From assembly GCA_018242685.1 (NCBI GenBank), contig JAFEBM010000003.1, positions 1 to 64,000 on the forward strand: a stretch of DNA of 64,000 nucleotides. Reading direction: 5' to 3'. The stretch's first letter is position 1. Each line of letters starts with the position of its first letter. This DNA is from Nitrospira sp. Its GTDB lineage: Bacteria > Nitrospirota > Nitrospiria > Nitrospirales > Nitrospiraceae. The notes below the pieces were generated by a model, which was given only the letters and a program-made list of their open reading frames with translations, searched no databases and had not been told where the DNA came from. This document shows, in pieces, positions 29,695-38,899 of this stretch. The position numbers and the translations under genes are program-made.

Positions 29695-30191
29695 AAGCCC
29701 TTATCTATTTCACCGTGATCGTCGGCCTTGTGCCGATTCAATCCGTTCTCCTGCCGCATATCAGCGTGTGGGGCGTGAAGCCGGATCTCGGTTTTGTGGC
29801 AGTGTGCTTGGTCGGCCTGATAGCAGGAGAGCTGGATGGCTTGTTGGTCGGCATCGCGCTTGGATGGGCGATGAGTCTGTTCTCTGCGCAAGACTTGATT
29901 TCCGGCGTAGTCTTAAAGGGAACCGTGGGATTTGTAGCAGGCCTCGCTGGCCGGCAGGTGGTGTATCTGAGCCCTATCGTCCTGGTGGCGGGATTGCTGG
30001 TCGTCTCCTGCTTGGCTGGGCTGATCACTCCGTTCGCCCTCAAGCTCAGCCTGCAACAGGATTGGTGGTGGGCCGTCTGGACCGTGGTGCTGCCACAAGC
30101 CTGCCTTGATGCGGTGAGTGGAGGACTGATCTACTGGCTTATGTGGAGTCGTTTGAATATCGAGCAGTTGATGTCCGAGTCCCGAATGTAG
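29691..30191 (+). CDS. mreD: Rod-shape determining protein MreD
   Basis: 166 residues with five or six hydrophobic segments and hardly any soluble part, matching MreD. The first segments read ALIYFTVIVGLVPIQSVLL and PDLGFVAVCLVGLIAGELDG, the latter containing the conserved PDL of the family. It is translationally coupled to mreC. It is an integral partner of MreC in the wall elongation complex. Confidence 0.9.
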   Translation: MKALIYFTVIVGLVPIQSVLLPHISVWGVKPDLGFVAVCLVGLIAGELDGLLVGIALGWAMSLFSAQDLISGVVLKGTVGFVAGLAGRQVVYLSPIVLVAGLLVVSCLAGLITPFALKLSLQQDWWWAVWTVVLPQACLDAVSGGLIYWLMWSRLNIEQLMSESRM

Positions 30192-30197
30192 GCGTTC

Positions 30198-32072
30198 ATG
30201 ATGATGACGGCGCATTCTTCAGAATCAGAATTCGGCGACCTTCATCGACGGCTCTTCATTCTCCGTGTAGGACTGTTGCTGGTGGTGGTGCTGCTTGGTC
30301 TGCGTCTCTGGCATCTACAAATTCGCGAGGGCCCGTATTATCGAGACTTGTCGGAAAACAATCGTACCAGATTGGTGTTGCTCGAACCGGCACGTGGCCT
30401 GATCTATGACCGGCATGGTGTCCTTCTGGCGAATAACGTACCGAGTTTCAGCCTCTATGTCACGCTGGAAGATGTGAAGGATCGCGAAGTCTTGATTCAG
30501 CAACTGACTGATTTGCTCGGCTTCGATCCGGCCCTTGTTCGGAAAAAAATGACGGCGAAAGGCAGCAAGCTGCTGCCGCGCAAGATCAAAGATCGCATGA
30601 CTCTGCGTGATGCCACGCTGATCGAATCCCATCGTCTCGACATGCCTGGCGTCATGATTCAGGTCGAATCGCAGCGCAACTATCCTGGCGGTGTGACAGC
30701 GGCCCATCTCCTTGGCTATGTCGGAGAAATTTCAGCGGATCAACTGGAGAAACCGGAGTTTATCGATCTCCACCAAGGCAGCATCGTGGGACAGTATGGT
30801 GTGGAAAAGTCCTATGATCGTCACATGCGGGGAATGGCCGGTCAAAAGAGTGTGGAAGTCGACGCGCTTGGCCACGAGAAGAAAGCCTCGGTTGTCGAGA
30901 GGCCGCAAGCGGGGAACGACCTCTATCTGACCATTGATGTGCGGCTCCAAAAGGTTGCCGAAGATCTGCTGGGTGAAGAACAAGGCGCCATCGTGGCGCT
31001 CGATCCGAACAGCGGGGATATTCTGGCCATGGCCAGCCGTCCCGGCTTCGACCCAAACGTGCTCTCCCGAGAACTGACCGCGAAGCAATGGGTGGAAATC
31101 GTCCAGGACGAAGGGCGTCCGTTGAACAATCGCGCTTCACAGGGGCAGTATCCCCCCGGTTCCACCTTCAAGATCCCAATGGCCGTCGCCGCGCTGGAAA
31201 CAAAAACCATGTCGCCTGCCAGTACCGTGTTCTGTAATGGAGGGTATCAGTTCGGCAAGCGGCTGTATCATGACTGGAAAGTCAGCGGTCATGGGTACGT
31301 CGATCTTCACAATGCGCTGGTCCATTCTTGTGACGTGTACTTTTATACGATCGGTCAACGAATGGGGATCGATGTGATGGCTGAGTTCGGGAAGGACTTC
31401 GGGCTTGGGAAGGCGACTGGAGTGGAGCTACCGTCGGAACGATCCGGTATCATGCCCTCAACCGCATGGAAGCAAAAAGCCAAGAACGAGCAGTGGTTGC
31501 CCGGAGAGACCATTTCGGCCGCCATCGGACAGGGGTATGTGACCGTGACGCCGTTACAAATGGCGAGTCTCGTCGGCACAGTCGCCAACGACGGAGTCAG
31601 CTACCGCCCTCGTCTGGTGCAGGCGGTCATGGATCGAACGTCGGGAAACCTTCAAGAATTGCCTGCCGTTCCGCGCGGAAAAATCAATGCGAAACCGGAA
31701 ACCTTCCGCATCATCAAGGACGCGCTCGCCGACGTCGTCACAAAGGGAACGGCGACAAAGGCGAAATCCTCCATGGTGACGATCGGTGGGAAAACGGGCA
31801 CGGCTCAAGTGGCGGCGCTCCGAACCGGACCAGAAGAAAACATTCCCAAAAAGTTTCGGGACCATGCATGGTTCGTCGCCTTCGCGCCTGTGGAATCGCC
31901 GAAGATCGCGGTTGCTGTACTCGCTGAACATATGGGGCACGGTGGGGCTGCCGCGGCTCCTCTTGCGAAAGAAGTCATTGAAACGTATATGAAACTCACC
32001 CCTCAGGTACCGGCCGTCACCTCGGATCTTTCCGGTGGGAATGGGCCGGCGCATTCGTCGAAAGACTCATGA
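30198..32072 (+). CDS. mrdA: Penicillin-binding protein 2 (transpeptidase of the elongasome)
   Basis: 624 residues. A single N-terminal membrane helix (LRVGLLLVVVLLGLRLWHLQ) and a dimerisation domain (GLIYDRHGVLLANNVPSFSL) precede the transpeptidase domain. The catalytic Ser322 lies in PPGSTFKIPMA (SxxK). The second motif appears as HSCDVYFYTIGQRMG (SxD in place of SxN, common in PBP2), and the third is GGKTGTAQ (KTG). It cross-links new peptidoglycan during lateral growth, working with RodA encoded just downstream (stop and start overlap by four bases). Confidence 0.96.
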   Translation: MMMTAHSSESEFGDLHRRLFILRVGLLLVVVLLGLRLWHLQIREGPYYRDLSENNRTRLVLLEPARGLIYDRHGVLLANNVPSFSLYVTLEDVKDREVLIQQLTDLLGFDPALVRKKMTAKGSKLLPRKIKDRMTLRDATLIESHRLDMPGVMIQVESQRNYPGGVTAAHLLGYVGEISADQLEKPEFIDLHQGSIVGQYGVEKSYDRHMRGMAGQKSVEVDALGHEKKASVVERPQAGNDLYLTIDVRLQKVAEDLLGEEQGAIVALDPNSGDILAMASRPGFDPNVLSRELTAKQWVEIVQDEGRPLNNRASQGQYPPGSTFKIPMAVAALETKTMSPASTVFCNGGYQFGKRLYHDWKVSGHGYVDLHNALVHSCDVYFYTIGQRMGIDVMAEFGKDFGLGKATGVELPSERSGIMPSTAWKQKAKNEQWLPGETISAAIGQGYVTVTPLQMASLVGTVANDGVSYRPRLVQAVMDRTSGNLQELPAVPRGKINAKPETFRIIKDALADVVTKGTATKAKSSMVTIGGKTGTAQVAALRTGPEENIPKKFRDHAWFVAFAPVESPKIAVAVLAEHMGHGGAAAAPLAKEVIETYMKLTPQVPAVTSDLSGGNGPAHSSKDS

Positions 32073-33187
32073 TCGATCGGTTGACCGAGCATCGGGGCCT
32101 CGATAGTTTCGATATCCGCTATGTCGCCTTGATCCTTGCCATCTTGGCGATCGGCGTGATGTCTATTTATAGCGTCGCGCATGGGCAGGGGGGGACGGCG
32201 CCCTATTATCTCAAGCAGTTGATATGGATCGGCCTCGGCGCAGCGGCCTTCCTCGTCATGTGGGCATCGGACTACCATCATCTTGCGCGGTTTGCCTATC
32301 CAGCCTACGCCTTTATCTTGCTGATGCTGGTCTTTGTGTTATTTGAAGGGCGAACGAGCAAAGGGGCTCAGCGGTGGATCGCGTTAGGCCCACTCACCTT
32401 CCAGCCGTCCGAATTCGCCAAGCTCATCCTCGTCTTGGTATTGGCACACTACTACTCGAAAGCCCCACGTGTGGGCTGGCTGCAACGTGTCATCGTTCCC
32501 GGTCTCTTGGTGCTGCCCGGCCTCCTCCTCATCTTGAAGCAACCCGATTTAGGGAGCGGGCTCAGCTTTGTCGCGGTGTATGCCGCCATGCTCCTCATGG
32601 TGGGCGTTCGTTCGCAAGCCTTAGGATTCATTCTCTTGTTCTCGATCATGTTGTTTCCGTTTGCCTGGGAGGGGATGTGGGGGTCCTTGCATGATTACCA
32701 GCGACAGCGCATTATGGCGTTCGTCGACCCCGATTACGATCCGGCAGGAAAGGGTTATCATGCCCTGCAATCGAAAATCGCGATCGGGTCGGGGGAATTG
32801 TTAGGTAAGGGGCTCTACGGCGGCACTCAAAGTCAGTTGAAGTTTTTGCCGGAAGGTCATACCGATTTTGTGTTCGCCGTTTTTGCGGAAGAATGGGGAT
32901 TTCTCGGCGTGCTGGTGCTGTTGACGTTGTTTGTGGCGTTGATTTGGTTGTCGCTGGAAATCGCGTCCAAGGCGAAGGATCAGCTTGGAGCGCTGCTCGC
33001 CGTGGGGATCGTGGCGATGTTGTGTTTTTGCGTCGTGGTCAATATCGGCATGACGGCGGGGATGTTTCCGATCGTCGGCATTCCCTTGCCGCTGGTGAGT
33101 TATGGCGGAAGCGCCACCATTATGACCATGGCGTCGTTGGGCTTGCTGTTGAACGTCAAGCGGAAGCGGCTGAGCTTGTTTTACTGA
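32069..33187 (+). CDS. mrdB: SEDS peptidoglycan glycosyltransferase RodA
   Basis: 372 residues, polytopic, with about ten membrane helices. SEDS signatures are FQPSEFAKLILVLVLAHYYS, the large periplasmic loop with RIMAFVDPDYDPAGKGYHALQ and the functional Asp region, and FPIVGIPLPLVSYGGSATIM near the C-terminus. RodA polymerises glycan strands for the elongasome, with PBP2 cross-linking them. Also called rodA. Confidence 0.96.
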   Translation: MIDRLTEHRGLDSFDIRYVALILAILAIGVMSIYSVAHGQGGTAPYYLKQLIWIGLGAAAFLVMWASDYHHLARFAYPAYAFILLMLVFVLFEGRTSKGAQRWIALGPLTFQPSEFAKLILVLVLAHYYSKAPRVGWLQRVIVPGLLVLPGLLLILKQPDLGSGLSFVAVYAAMLLMVGVRSQALGFILLFSIMLFPFAWEGMWGSLHDYQRQRIMAFVDPDYDPAGKGYHALQSKIAIGSGELLGKGLYGGTQSQLKFLPEGHTDFVFAVFAEEWGFLGVLVLLTLFVALIWLSLEIASKAKDQLGALLAVGIVAMLCFCVVVNIGMTAGMFPIVGIPLPLVSYGGSATIMTMASLGLLLNVKRKRLSLFY

Positions 33188-33347
33188 ACGGTGACCGAGC
33201 AAACGGGACACTCGGGTTCCATCGCTCTGAGAAGATAGTGTGGAAAGCCGGGGGAGCCGGCGTGCGGAGTGAGTGACGGACCTGGGTGTGGGCCCGCGTC
33301 CATCGCTCTCAGTCGGCTCACATGGCTTGCAGACCAAAGGAGTCAAT

Positions 33348-34856
33348 ATGGGAAGTGAGATTGCGATAACCGTTTCGCGGGAGGAAACCCGTGTGGCCGT
33401 GCTCGACGGGGGAGTCGTCACCGATTTGTTCGGCGACCGCACGAAACATAAGGATTTTGTCGGCAATATCTATAAAGGAAAGGTGGCCAAGGTGTTGCCG
33501 GGCATGCAAGCCGCGTTTGTGGACATCGGCTTGGAAAAAGCGGCGTTTATGCACGTCTCCGATCTGCTGGTGGATGCAGAGCCGGGAGACATGTTGGTGG
33601 AGGCTGAGGAAGACGAAAAAGATTCGGAGATGCTCCGGCCAAAGCATCAGAGCGCGAAACCGATCGAGCAGTTGCTGAGTGAGGGCCAGGAACTGATGGT
33701 CCAAATTTCGAAGGGTCCGATCGGCACCAAGGGGTCCAGAGTGACGACGTACGTCTCGCTCCCGGGGCGATATCTCGTCTTTATGCCCAACGTCGATCAT
33801 ATCGGTGTGTCTCGACGGATTCCGCGGGATGAAGAACGGGCTAGACTCAAAGAGATTATGCGCCGGGTCAGACGCTCCGGCTTCGGCTATATCGTGCGGA
33901 CGGTCAGTGAAGGGGTCAAGGAAGATGAATTGAAATCCGACGTCGACTTTCTGCACGTCCTCTGGCAGGACATTTTGACGAAACGGGAACAAATGCCCGC
34001 TCCCGCATTGCTGCATTCTGACTTGAGCTTGAGCTTCCGTGTCGTGAGAGACCTGTTCGGCAAAAAGGTGGATCGACTGTGGATCGATTCGCGGGGAGAA
34101 TACGAAGCCATTCGGGACTTCGTGCAACGATTTTCACCTGAACAGACCTCACGGATTCATTTCTATGAGAAAGATGAGCCCTTGTTCGATCATCTGGGAG
34201 TGGAGCAGGAAATTGCACGCGCAATGAGCCGGAAAGTCTGGCTCAAGTCGGGGGGCTATCTCGTGATCGATCACACCGAAGCGATGACCGTGATCGACGT
34301 CAACACGGGACGTTTTGTGGGGAAACGAGATCAAGAAGAAACCATCTTGCGCAACAACCTCGAGGCGGCCAAAGAGGTCGCCTATCAGCTGAAACTGCGT
34401 GGAATCGGCGGCATCATCATTGTCGACTTCATCGACATGGAGCGGGAGAAAAATCGAGATAAGGTCTATCATGCGTTGGTGGACGCCATGGCGTCGGACA
34501 AGGCGAGAACGAGGATATCCAGGATTTCGGATCTCGGCTTGATCGAAATTTCACGCGAACGGGTGCGGGAAGATCTGTTACGTTCGCTGTCGGAGCCGTG
34601 CCGCTACTGTGATGGCCGCGGATATACGAAGTCTCCCACGACCGTGGTATACGAAATTTTTCGCGAGATCCGACGGATTGAACCGTCTGCCGATCAGCAA
34701 CGAATTATTGTGGGAGCCCATCCAACGGTGGCTGAGTTGCTGCAAGACGAAGAGCGCCATGGAGTGGAAGTATTGGAACGAGGCTGTTCGGCGAAAATCA
34801 TCGTCACACCGGACAGTCAGTTGCATCTGGAGCAGTACGATCTGGTCGTGCTCTAG
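33348..34856 (+). CDS. rng: Ribonuclease G/E family endoribonuclease
   Basis: 502 residues from ATG 33348, which has AAAGGAG upstream; the 25 earlier in-frame codons lack conservation. The N-terminal RNase H-like and S1 region carries VGNIYKGKVAKVLPGMQAAF and VDIGLEKAAFMHVSDL. The catalytic Mg site is MTVIDVNTGRFVG (first Asp), followed by GGIIIVDFIDM (second Asp). The Zn-link CRYCDGRGY that holds the dimer is present near residue 425. Length matches RNase G, without the long C-terminal degradosome scaffold of RNase E. It processes 16S rRNA 5' ends and mRNAs. Its place after mrdB is a common arrangement. Confidence 0.94.
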   Translation: MGSEIAITVSREETRVAVLDGGVVTDLFGDRTKHKDFVGNIYKGKVAKVLPGMQAAFVDIGLEKAAFMHVSDLLVDAEPGDMLVEAEEDEKDSEMLRPKHQSAKPIEQLLSEGQELMVQISKGPIGTKGSRVTTYVSLPGRYLVFMPNVDHIGVSRRIPRDEERARLKEIMRRVRRSGFGYIVRTVSEGVKEDELKSDVDFLHVLWQDILTKREQMPAPALLHSDLSLSFRVVRDLFGKKVDRLWIDSRGEYEAIRDFVQRFSPEQTSRIHFYEKDEPLFDHLGVEQEIARAMSRKVWLKSGGYLVIDHTEAMTVIDVNTGRFVGKRDQEETILRNNLEAAKEVAYQLKLRGIGGIIIVDFIDMEREKNRDKVYHALVDAMASDKARTRISRISDLGLIEISRERVREDLLRSLSEPCRYCDGRGYTKSPTTVVYEIFREIRRIEPSADQQRIIVGAHPTVAELLQDEERHGVEVLERGCSAKIIVTPDSQLHLEQYDLVVL

Positions 34857-34941
34857 CCGCCGCTCGTTGTCGAGGAGATGTTCTGCCTAGCGGACCCTCC
34901 TGCTGTTGAAGCGAATTCCCTGCCGATGATCGAGACTGATC

Positions 34942-36060
34942 ATGGATGAAGCCGCCTTGACCTGCTGGCTTACGCTCCAAGCGATTGACGGTGTCGGCGA
35001 TCGTACCCTTCTCAAGTTGATTCACGCGTTCGGATCTCCCGATGCGGTGCTCGGCGCAACGATGGATGACTTGATCAGTGCCGGTTGCAGTCCTGAACTG
35101 GCCGAATCCGTCAGACGGGGGCCTGAGTCGAGTATCCGGCGGCAGATCGATCGCCAGGTGAAGATTGTAGAACGATTCAAGATCCAAACAGTCACGTTGT
35201 TTGATCGATCCTATCCAGCCCGCCTCAAAACCATTCCCGATCCGCCGCCGTTGTTGTATGTGAGCGGGAGCGTATCGCCGAAGGATGAGGTTGCCGTGGC
35301 GATTGTGGGTGGACGACGGGCGACTCCATCAGGAAGACTCATCACGGAAGAGATTGCGAAAGACCTGGCCGGATGTGGGGTGACGATCGTGAGCGGTCTG
35401 GCTCGCGGGATCGATGCAGCGGCGCACCGAGGAGCGCTGACGGGTGAGGGGCGAACGATTGCGGTTCTCGGTTGCGGCATCGATCGGACTTACCCCTCGG
35501 AACATCACACGCTCCGTCGGGACATCGAATCGCACGGCGCCGTGATCTCGGAGCTGCCGATCGGCGCTGCTCCTCAAAGCCATCACTTCCCGCGAAGGAA
35601 TCGGATCATCAGCGGGCTTTCGTTGGGTGTGCTGGTCGGCGAAGCCGCGACCGACAGCGGCTCGTTGATCACAGCCAAACTGGCGTTGGAGCAAGGTCGC
35701 GAGGTGTTTGCCGTACCCGGTTCCGTCAAGGAAGAAGCCTGTCGCGGATCGAATCGCCTGATCAAAGAGGGAGCAAAACTGATCGAAGGAGCCCAGGACA
35801 TTCTCGATGAGATTCTTCCGCAAGTCGATGCCCGGCAACGGGCGACGCTGCATCTCGACCGCGCGTTGATGGAAGCGCCTGTACCGCTAGGGAGGGAAGA
35901 GACATCGGTGTACGAAGCGCTGTCCTATGAAGCCCGATCCATTGATACGGTGATCGAGCGCACCGGGCTGAGCGCTGCGGAAGTGTCGGCGGCGTTGCTT
36001 TCATTGGAACTGAACGGGCGGATTCGCCAATTGCCTGGCCAACAATACATCCGCCTCTAG
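34942..36060 (+). CDS. dprA: DNA-processing protein DprA
   Basis: 372 residues. The N-terminal HhH/SAM-like region (WLTLQAIDGVGDRTLLKLIH) precedes the Rossmann-like core with VAIVGGRRATPSGRLITEEI, VSGLARGIDAAAHRGAL and VLGCGIDRTYPSEH. A C-terminal winged-helix (DML1-like) domain is seen from about residue 305 (SVYEALSYEARSIDTVIERT). DprA loads RecA on incoming single-stranded DNA in transformation. Its presence is common in non-competent species too. It stands alone between rng and topA. Confidence 0.94.
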   Translation: MDEAALTCWLTLQAIDGVGDRTLLKLIHAFGSPDAVLGATMDDLISAGCSPELAESVRRGPESSIRRQIDRQVKIVERFKIQTVTLFDRSYPARLKTIPDPPPLLYVSGSVSPKDEVAVAIVGGRRATPSGRLITEEIAKDLAGCGVTIVSGLARGIDAAAHRGALTGEGRTIAVLGCGIDRTYPSEHHTLRRDIESHGAVISELPIGAAPQSHHFPRRNRIISGLSLGVLVGEAATDSGSLITAKLALEQGREVFAVPGSVKEEACRGSNRLIKEGAKLIEGAQDILDEILPQVDARQRATLHLDRALMEAPVPLGREETSVYEALSYEARSIDTVIERTGLSAAEVSAALLSLELNGRIRQLPGQQYIRL

Positions 36061-36113
36061 CACCAGCAAGACATCAAGTCCTGCGTCAACCGTCAATCGA
36101 ATGATCATCGACG

Positions 36114-36152
36114 ATTCGTCAGCGTGAAGCACGTCCTTCACGTGCGACGAAT
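36114..36152. repeat. Inverted repeat between dprA and topA
   Basis: ATTCGTC (36114-36120) pairs with GACGAAT (36146-36152), and inside it GCGTGAAG pairs with CTTCACG with a small bulge. It is a strong hairpin without a T tract. It could be a terminator needing Rho, a dispersed palindrome or a protein site in the 256-bp gap, which otherwise holds only the presumed topA promoter. Confidence 0.4.
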
Positions 36153-36316
36153 GATATGTGACGAACATAGCCAATAGCCTTGTCGCACCGGCACTTTCTT
36201 CTCACTCTCTATGGTTCCTAATATCCTGCTGATAGTTGCCGACTGCCATTCTAGTTGCACGAATCTCCGATATTTGGTACGGATGATACAATTCCTGAGA
36301 GGTAGACGGAGTTGTC

Positions 36317-38656
36317 ATGGGAAAAAACTTGATTATCGTTGAGTCGCCGACGAAGGCGAGGACGATTACGAAATATCTGGGGCGGGGCTATACCGTCATG
36401 GCATCGGTGGGGCATGTCAAGGATCTTCCGACCAGCAAATTGGGTGTGGATCTCGAGAACGATTTCGAACCACAGTACGTCACCATCAAAGGCAAGTCCA
36501 AGGTGTTGGCCGAGATCAAGAAGAAGGCCGAGGAAGCCGACAAGGTCTTTCTGGCGCCGGACCCCGATCGTGAGGGGGAGGCGATCGCCTGGCACATCGA
36601 GCAAGAGCTGCTCGGAAAATCGAAGAAGAAAAAGAAAGATGGGAAGATCTTCCGGGTCCTCTTCAACGAAATCACGGAATCAGCCATCAAGCGCGCGCTT
36701 CAGTCGCCGGGCGAGATCGATATGAAACTGGTGAATGCCCAGCAGGCTCGCCGCGTGCTGGATCGTATCGTCGGGTATCAAGGCAGTCAGTTGCTCTGGA
36801 ATAAGGTCCGGCGCGGGCTCAGCATGGGGCGGGTGCAGTCGGTGGCCATGCGGTTGATTTGCGAGCGTGAGGCGGAGCGGGACGCATTCCGAACCGAAGA
36901 GTACTGGTCGATCACCGCGCTGCTGACGGGAACCAATCCTCCGGCATTCGAGGCGAAACTCCACAGTATTAATGGCGAAGAGGCCTCGATTGAAAACGAC
37001 GAGCAGGCCGGCCGCATCGTCGGTGAAATTCAAGGGAAGACCTTTGTCGTACAATCGATCGAGCGCCGAGAAAAGAAGCGCAACCCCGTCGCCCCGTTCA
37101 TTACGAGTCGGTTGCAACAGGACGCTTCACGAAAGCTGCACTTCTCGCCGAAGAAAACGATGACGCTGGCACAGCAGTTGTATGAAGGGATCGAGATCGG
37201 CGCCGAAGGAGCAACCGGTTTGATCACCTATATGAGAACCGACTCGCCGCGCATTTCCAACGAAGCGATGGCCGACGTGCGCGAGGTGATCCAGTCGCGA
37301 TTTGGGGCGGACTATCTTCCTGCCGTGTCGAATGTCTACAAGACCTCGAAGGCGGCCCAGGAAGCGCACGAAGCGATCAGGCCGACCTCAGCGGGACGCG
37401 ACCCTGAATCGATCCGTCAGTACTTAGATCACGATCAGTACAATCTCTACAAGTTGATCTGGAACCGGTTTATCGCGTCGCAGATGGTGCCGGCCATTTT
37501 GGACGTCACGCGCATCGACTCAGCACCGGTCGACACGAATGAGCGGTATCTCTTCCGCTCGACCGGCACGGTCGTGAAATTCCCGGGCCACACGATTGTC
37601 TATATGGAAGGGGTTGACAAAGAATTACTCTCACAGAAGCCGAAGGCCGATCAGGAAACGGACGACGATGAACGTCAGCTGCCGGTCCTATCCGAAGGAG
37701 AGCGGCTGCGACTGGTCGAACAAGACGGACAGACGATACCTGGAATGGTATCAAAACAACATTTCACGCAGCCTCCGCCTCGGTATAACGAAGCGCTCTT
37801 GATTAAGGAGCTGGAGGAAAAAGGCATCGGACGACCGTCGACCTACGCCGCCATTATCTCCACGATCCAGGATCGCAAGTACGTGGAAAAAACCGAAGGC
37901 CGCTTGGTTCCGACGGAGACCGGGAAGACGGTGAACGATTTCCTGCTGAAGGGATTCCCCGAACTTATCAACGTCGACTTCACCTCACAGCTCGAAGAAC
38001 AACTGGATGAGGTTGAGGAGGGGAACAAGCAGTGGGTCGCGGCGGTGCGGGATTTTTACATGCCGTTCACGCGGGAAATGGAGCGAGCCAAGACGATTCC
38101 TGGTCCCAAAGATATTGTTGAACCGCCGACCGATATTCCGTGCGGGAAGTGCGGACGGATGATGGAGATCAAGTGGGGCAGGAATGGCAAATTTCTTGCC
38201 TGTCCGGCATACAAGGACGATCCGCCCTGCAAGAACACGCAAAACTTTGAAAAGCTGCCGGACGGGACCATCAAAATTGTACCCAAGCAGGAACTGACCA
38301 CCGATCAGGTTTGTGACAAATGCGGAAGTCCCATGGTGGTGAAGACCGGACGTTTCGGCAAGTTCATCGCCTGTTCAGGCTATCCGCAGTGTAAGACGAC
38401 CAAGCCGCTGGCGCTCGGCGTCAAATGTCCGCAGCCCGATTGCGGTGGTGACCTCGTGCAGAAGCGGACGCGCAAAGGCCGCTCATTTTTTGCGTGCAGC
38501 AATTATCCCAAGTGTGAATTTGCCCTCTGGGATCGCCCCGTGCCCAAAGCTTGCCCGACGTGCCAGGCTCCGTTCTTGGTGGAAAAAGTCAGCAAACAAG
38601 ACGGCCGAAGCGTCCAATGCCGCAACCAAGATTGCGGGTACCGCGAGGCCGGGTGA
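36317..38656 (+). CDS. topA: DNA topoisomerase I (type IA)
   Basis: 779 residues. The TOPRIM domain opens with LIIVESPTKARTITKYLGRG and contains the acidic APDPDREGEAIAWHIE. The catalytic Tyr305 is in LITYMRTDSPRIS. Conserved PPRYNEALLIKELEEKGIGR and RPSTYAAII follow. Four C-terminal zinc-ribbon modules are visible (CGKCG..C..C, CDKCG..CSGYPQC, CPQPDC..CSNYPKC, CPTC..CRNQDC) from about residue 610, used for single-strand binding. It relaxes negative supercoils. Confidence 0.97.
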   Translation: MGKNLIIVESPTKARTITKYLGRGYTVMASVGHVKDLPTSKLGVDLENDFEPQYVTIKGKSKVLAEIKKKAEEADKVFLAPDPDREGEAIAWHIEQELLGKSKKKKKDGKIFRVLFNEITESAIKRALQSPGEIDMKLVNAQQARRVLDRIVGYQGSQLLWNKVRRGLSMGRVQSVAMRLICEREAERDAFRTEEYWSITALLTGTNPPAFEAKLHSINGEEASIENDEQAGRIVGEIQGKTFVVQSIERREKKRNPVAPFITSRLQQDASRKLHFSPKKTMTLAQQLYEGIEIGAEGATGLITYMRTDSPRISNEAMADVREVIQSRFGADYLPAVSNVYKTSKAAQEAHEAIRPTSAGRDPESIRQYLDHDQYNLYKLIWNRFIASQMVPAILDVTRIDSAPVDTNERYLFRSTGTVVKFPGHTIVYMEGVDKELLSQKPKADQETDDDERQLPVLSEGERLRLVEQDGQTIPGMVSKQHFTQPPPRYNEALLIKELEEKGIGRPSTYAAIISTIQDRKYVEKTEGRLVPTETGKTVNDFLLKGFPELINVDFTSQLEEQLDEVEEGNKQWVAAVRDFYMPFTREMERAKTIPGPKDIVEPPTDIPCGKCGRMMEIKWGRNGKFLACPAYKDDPPCKNTQNFEKLPDGTIKIVPKQELTTDQVCDKCGSPMVVKTGRFGKFIACSGYPQCKTTKPLALGVKCPQPDCGGDLVQKRTRKGRSFFACSNYPKCEFALWDRPVPKACPTCQAPFLVEKVSKQDGRSVQCRNQDCGYREAG

Positions 38657-38781
38657 CCATTCATGGTTGTTCCCGTTCAGTTCCGTAAAGTCCGCCGATT
38701 GTCCCTGCCATCCCTTGTATAAATCCCGACTGGTTTGGCGGTATCATACCCTCATCTACTGTTGCAACGCCTAATGTGACT

Positions 38782-38862
38782 GTCTAGCTGGACAAAATTC
38801 CTTTTTGAACCGAATATTTGTCCGAACCCATCTAGGGATATTCCGAGCCTTTCTTTCTCATC
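38782..38862 (+). repeat. Copy A of an 80-bp intergenic repeat
   Basis: Sequence containing CTGGACAAAA, TTTTTGA, ATTTG and TAGGGATAT-CCGAG-TTTCTTTCTC in the same order as at 44063-44147, with roughly 70% identity by eye. It lies 38 bp upstream of the first MFS gene. Both copies face the same way and precede a gene, so they could be conserved promoter or leader regions or remnants of one mobile element. Confidence 0.5.
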
Positions 38863-38899
38863 GCAACATCTTAATGTGTTAAATAAAGGTATGCGATGA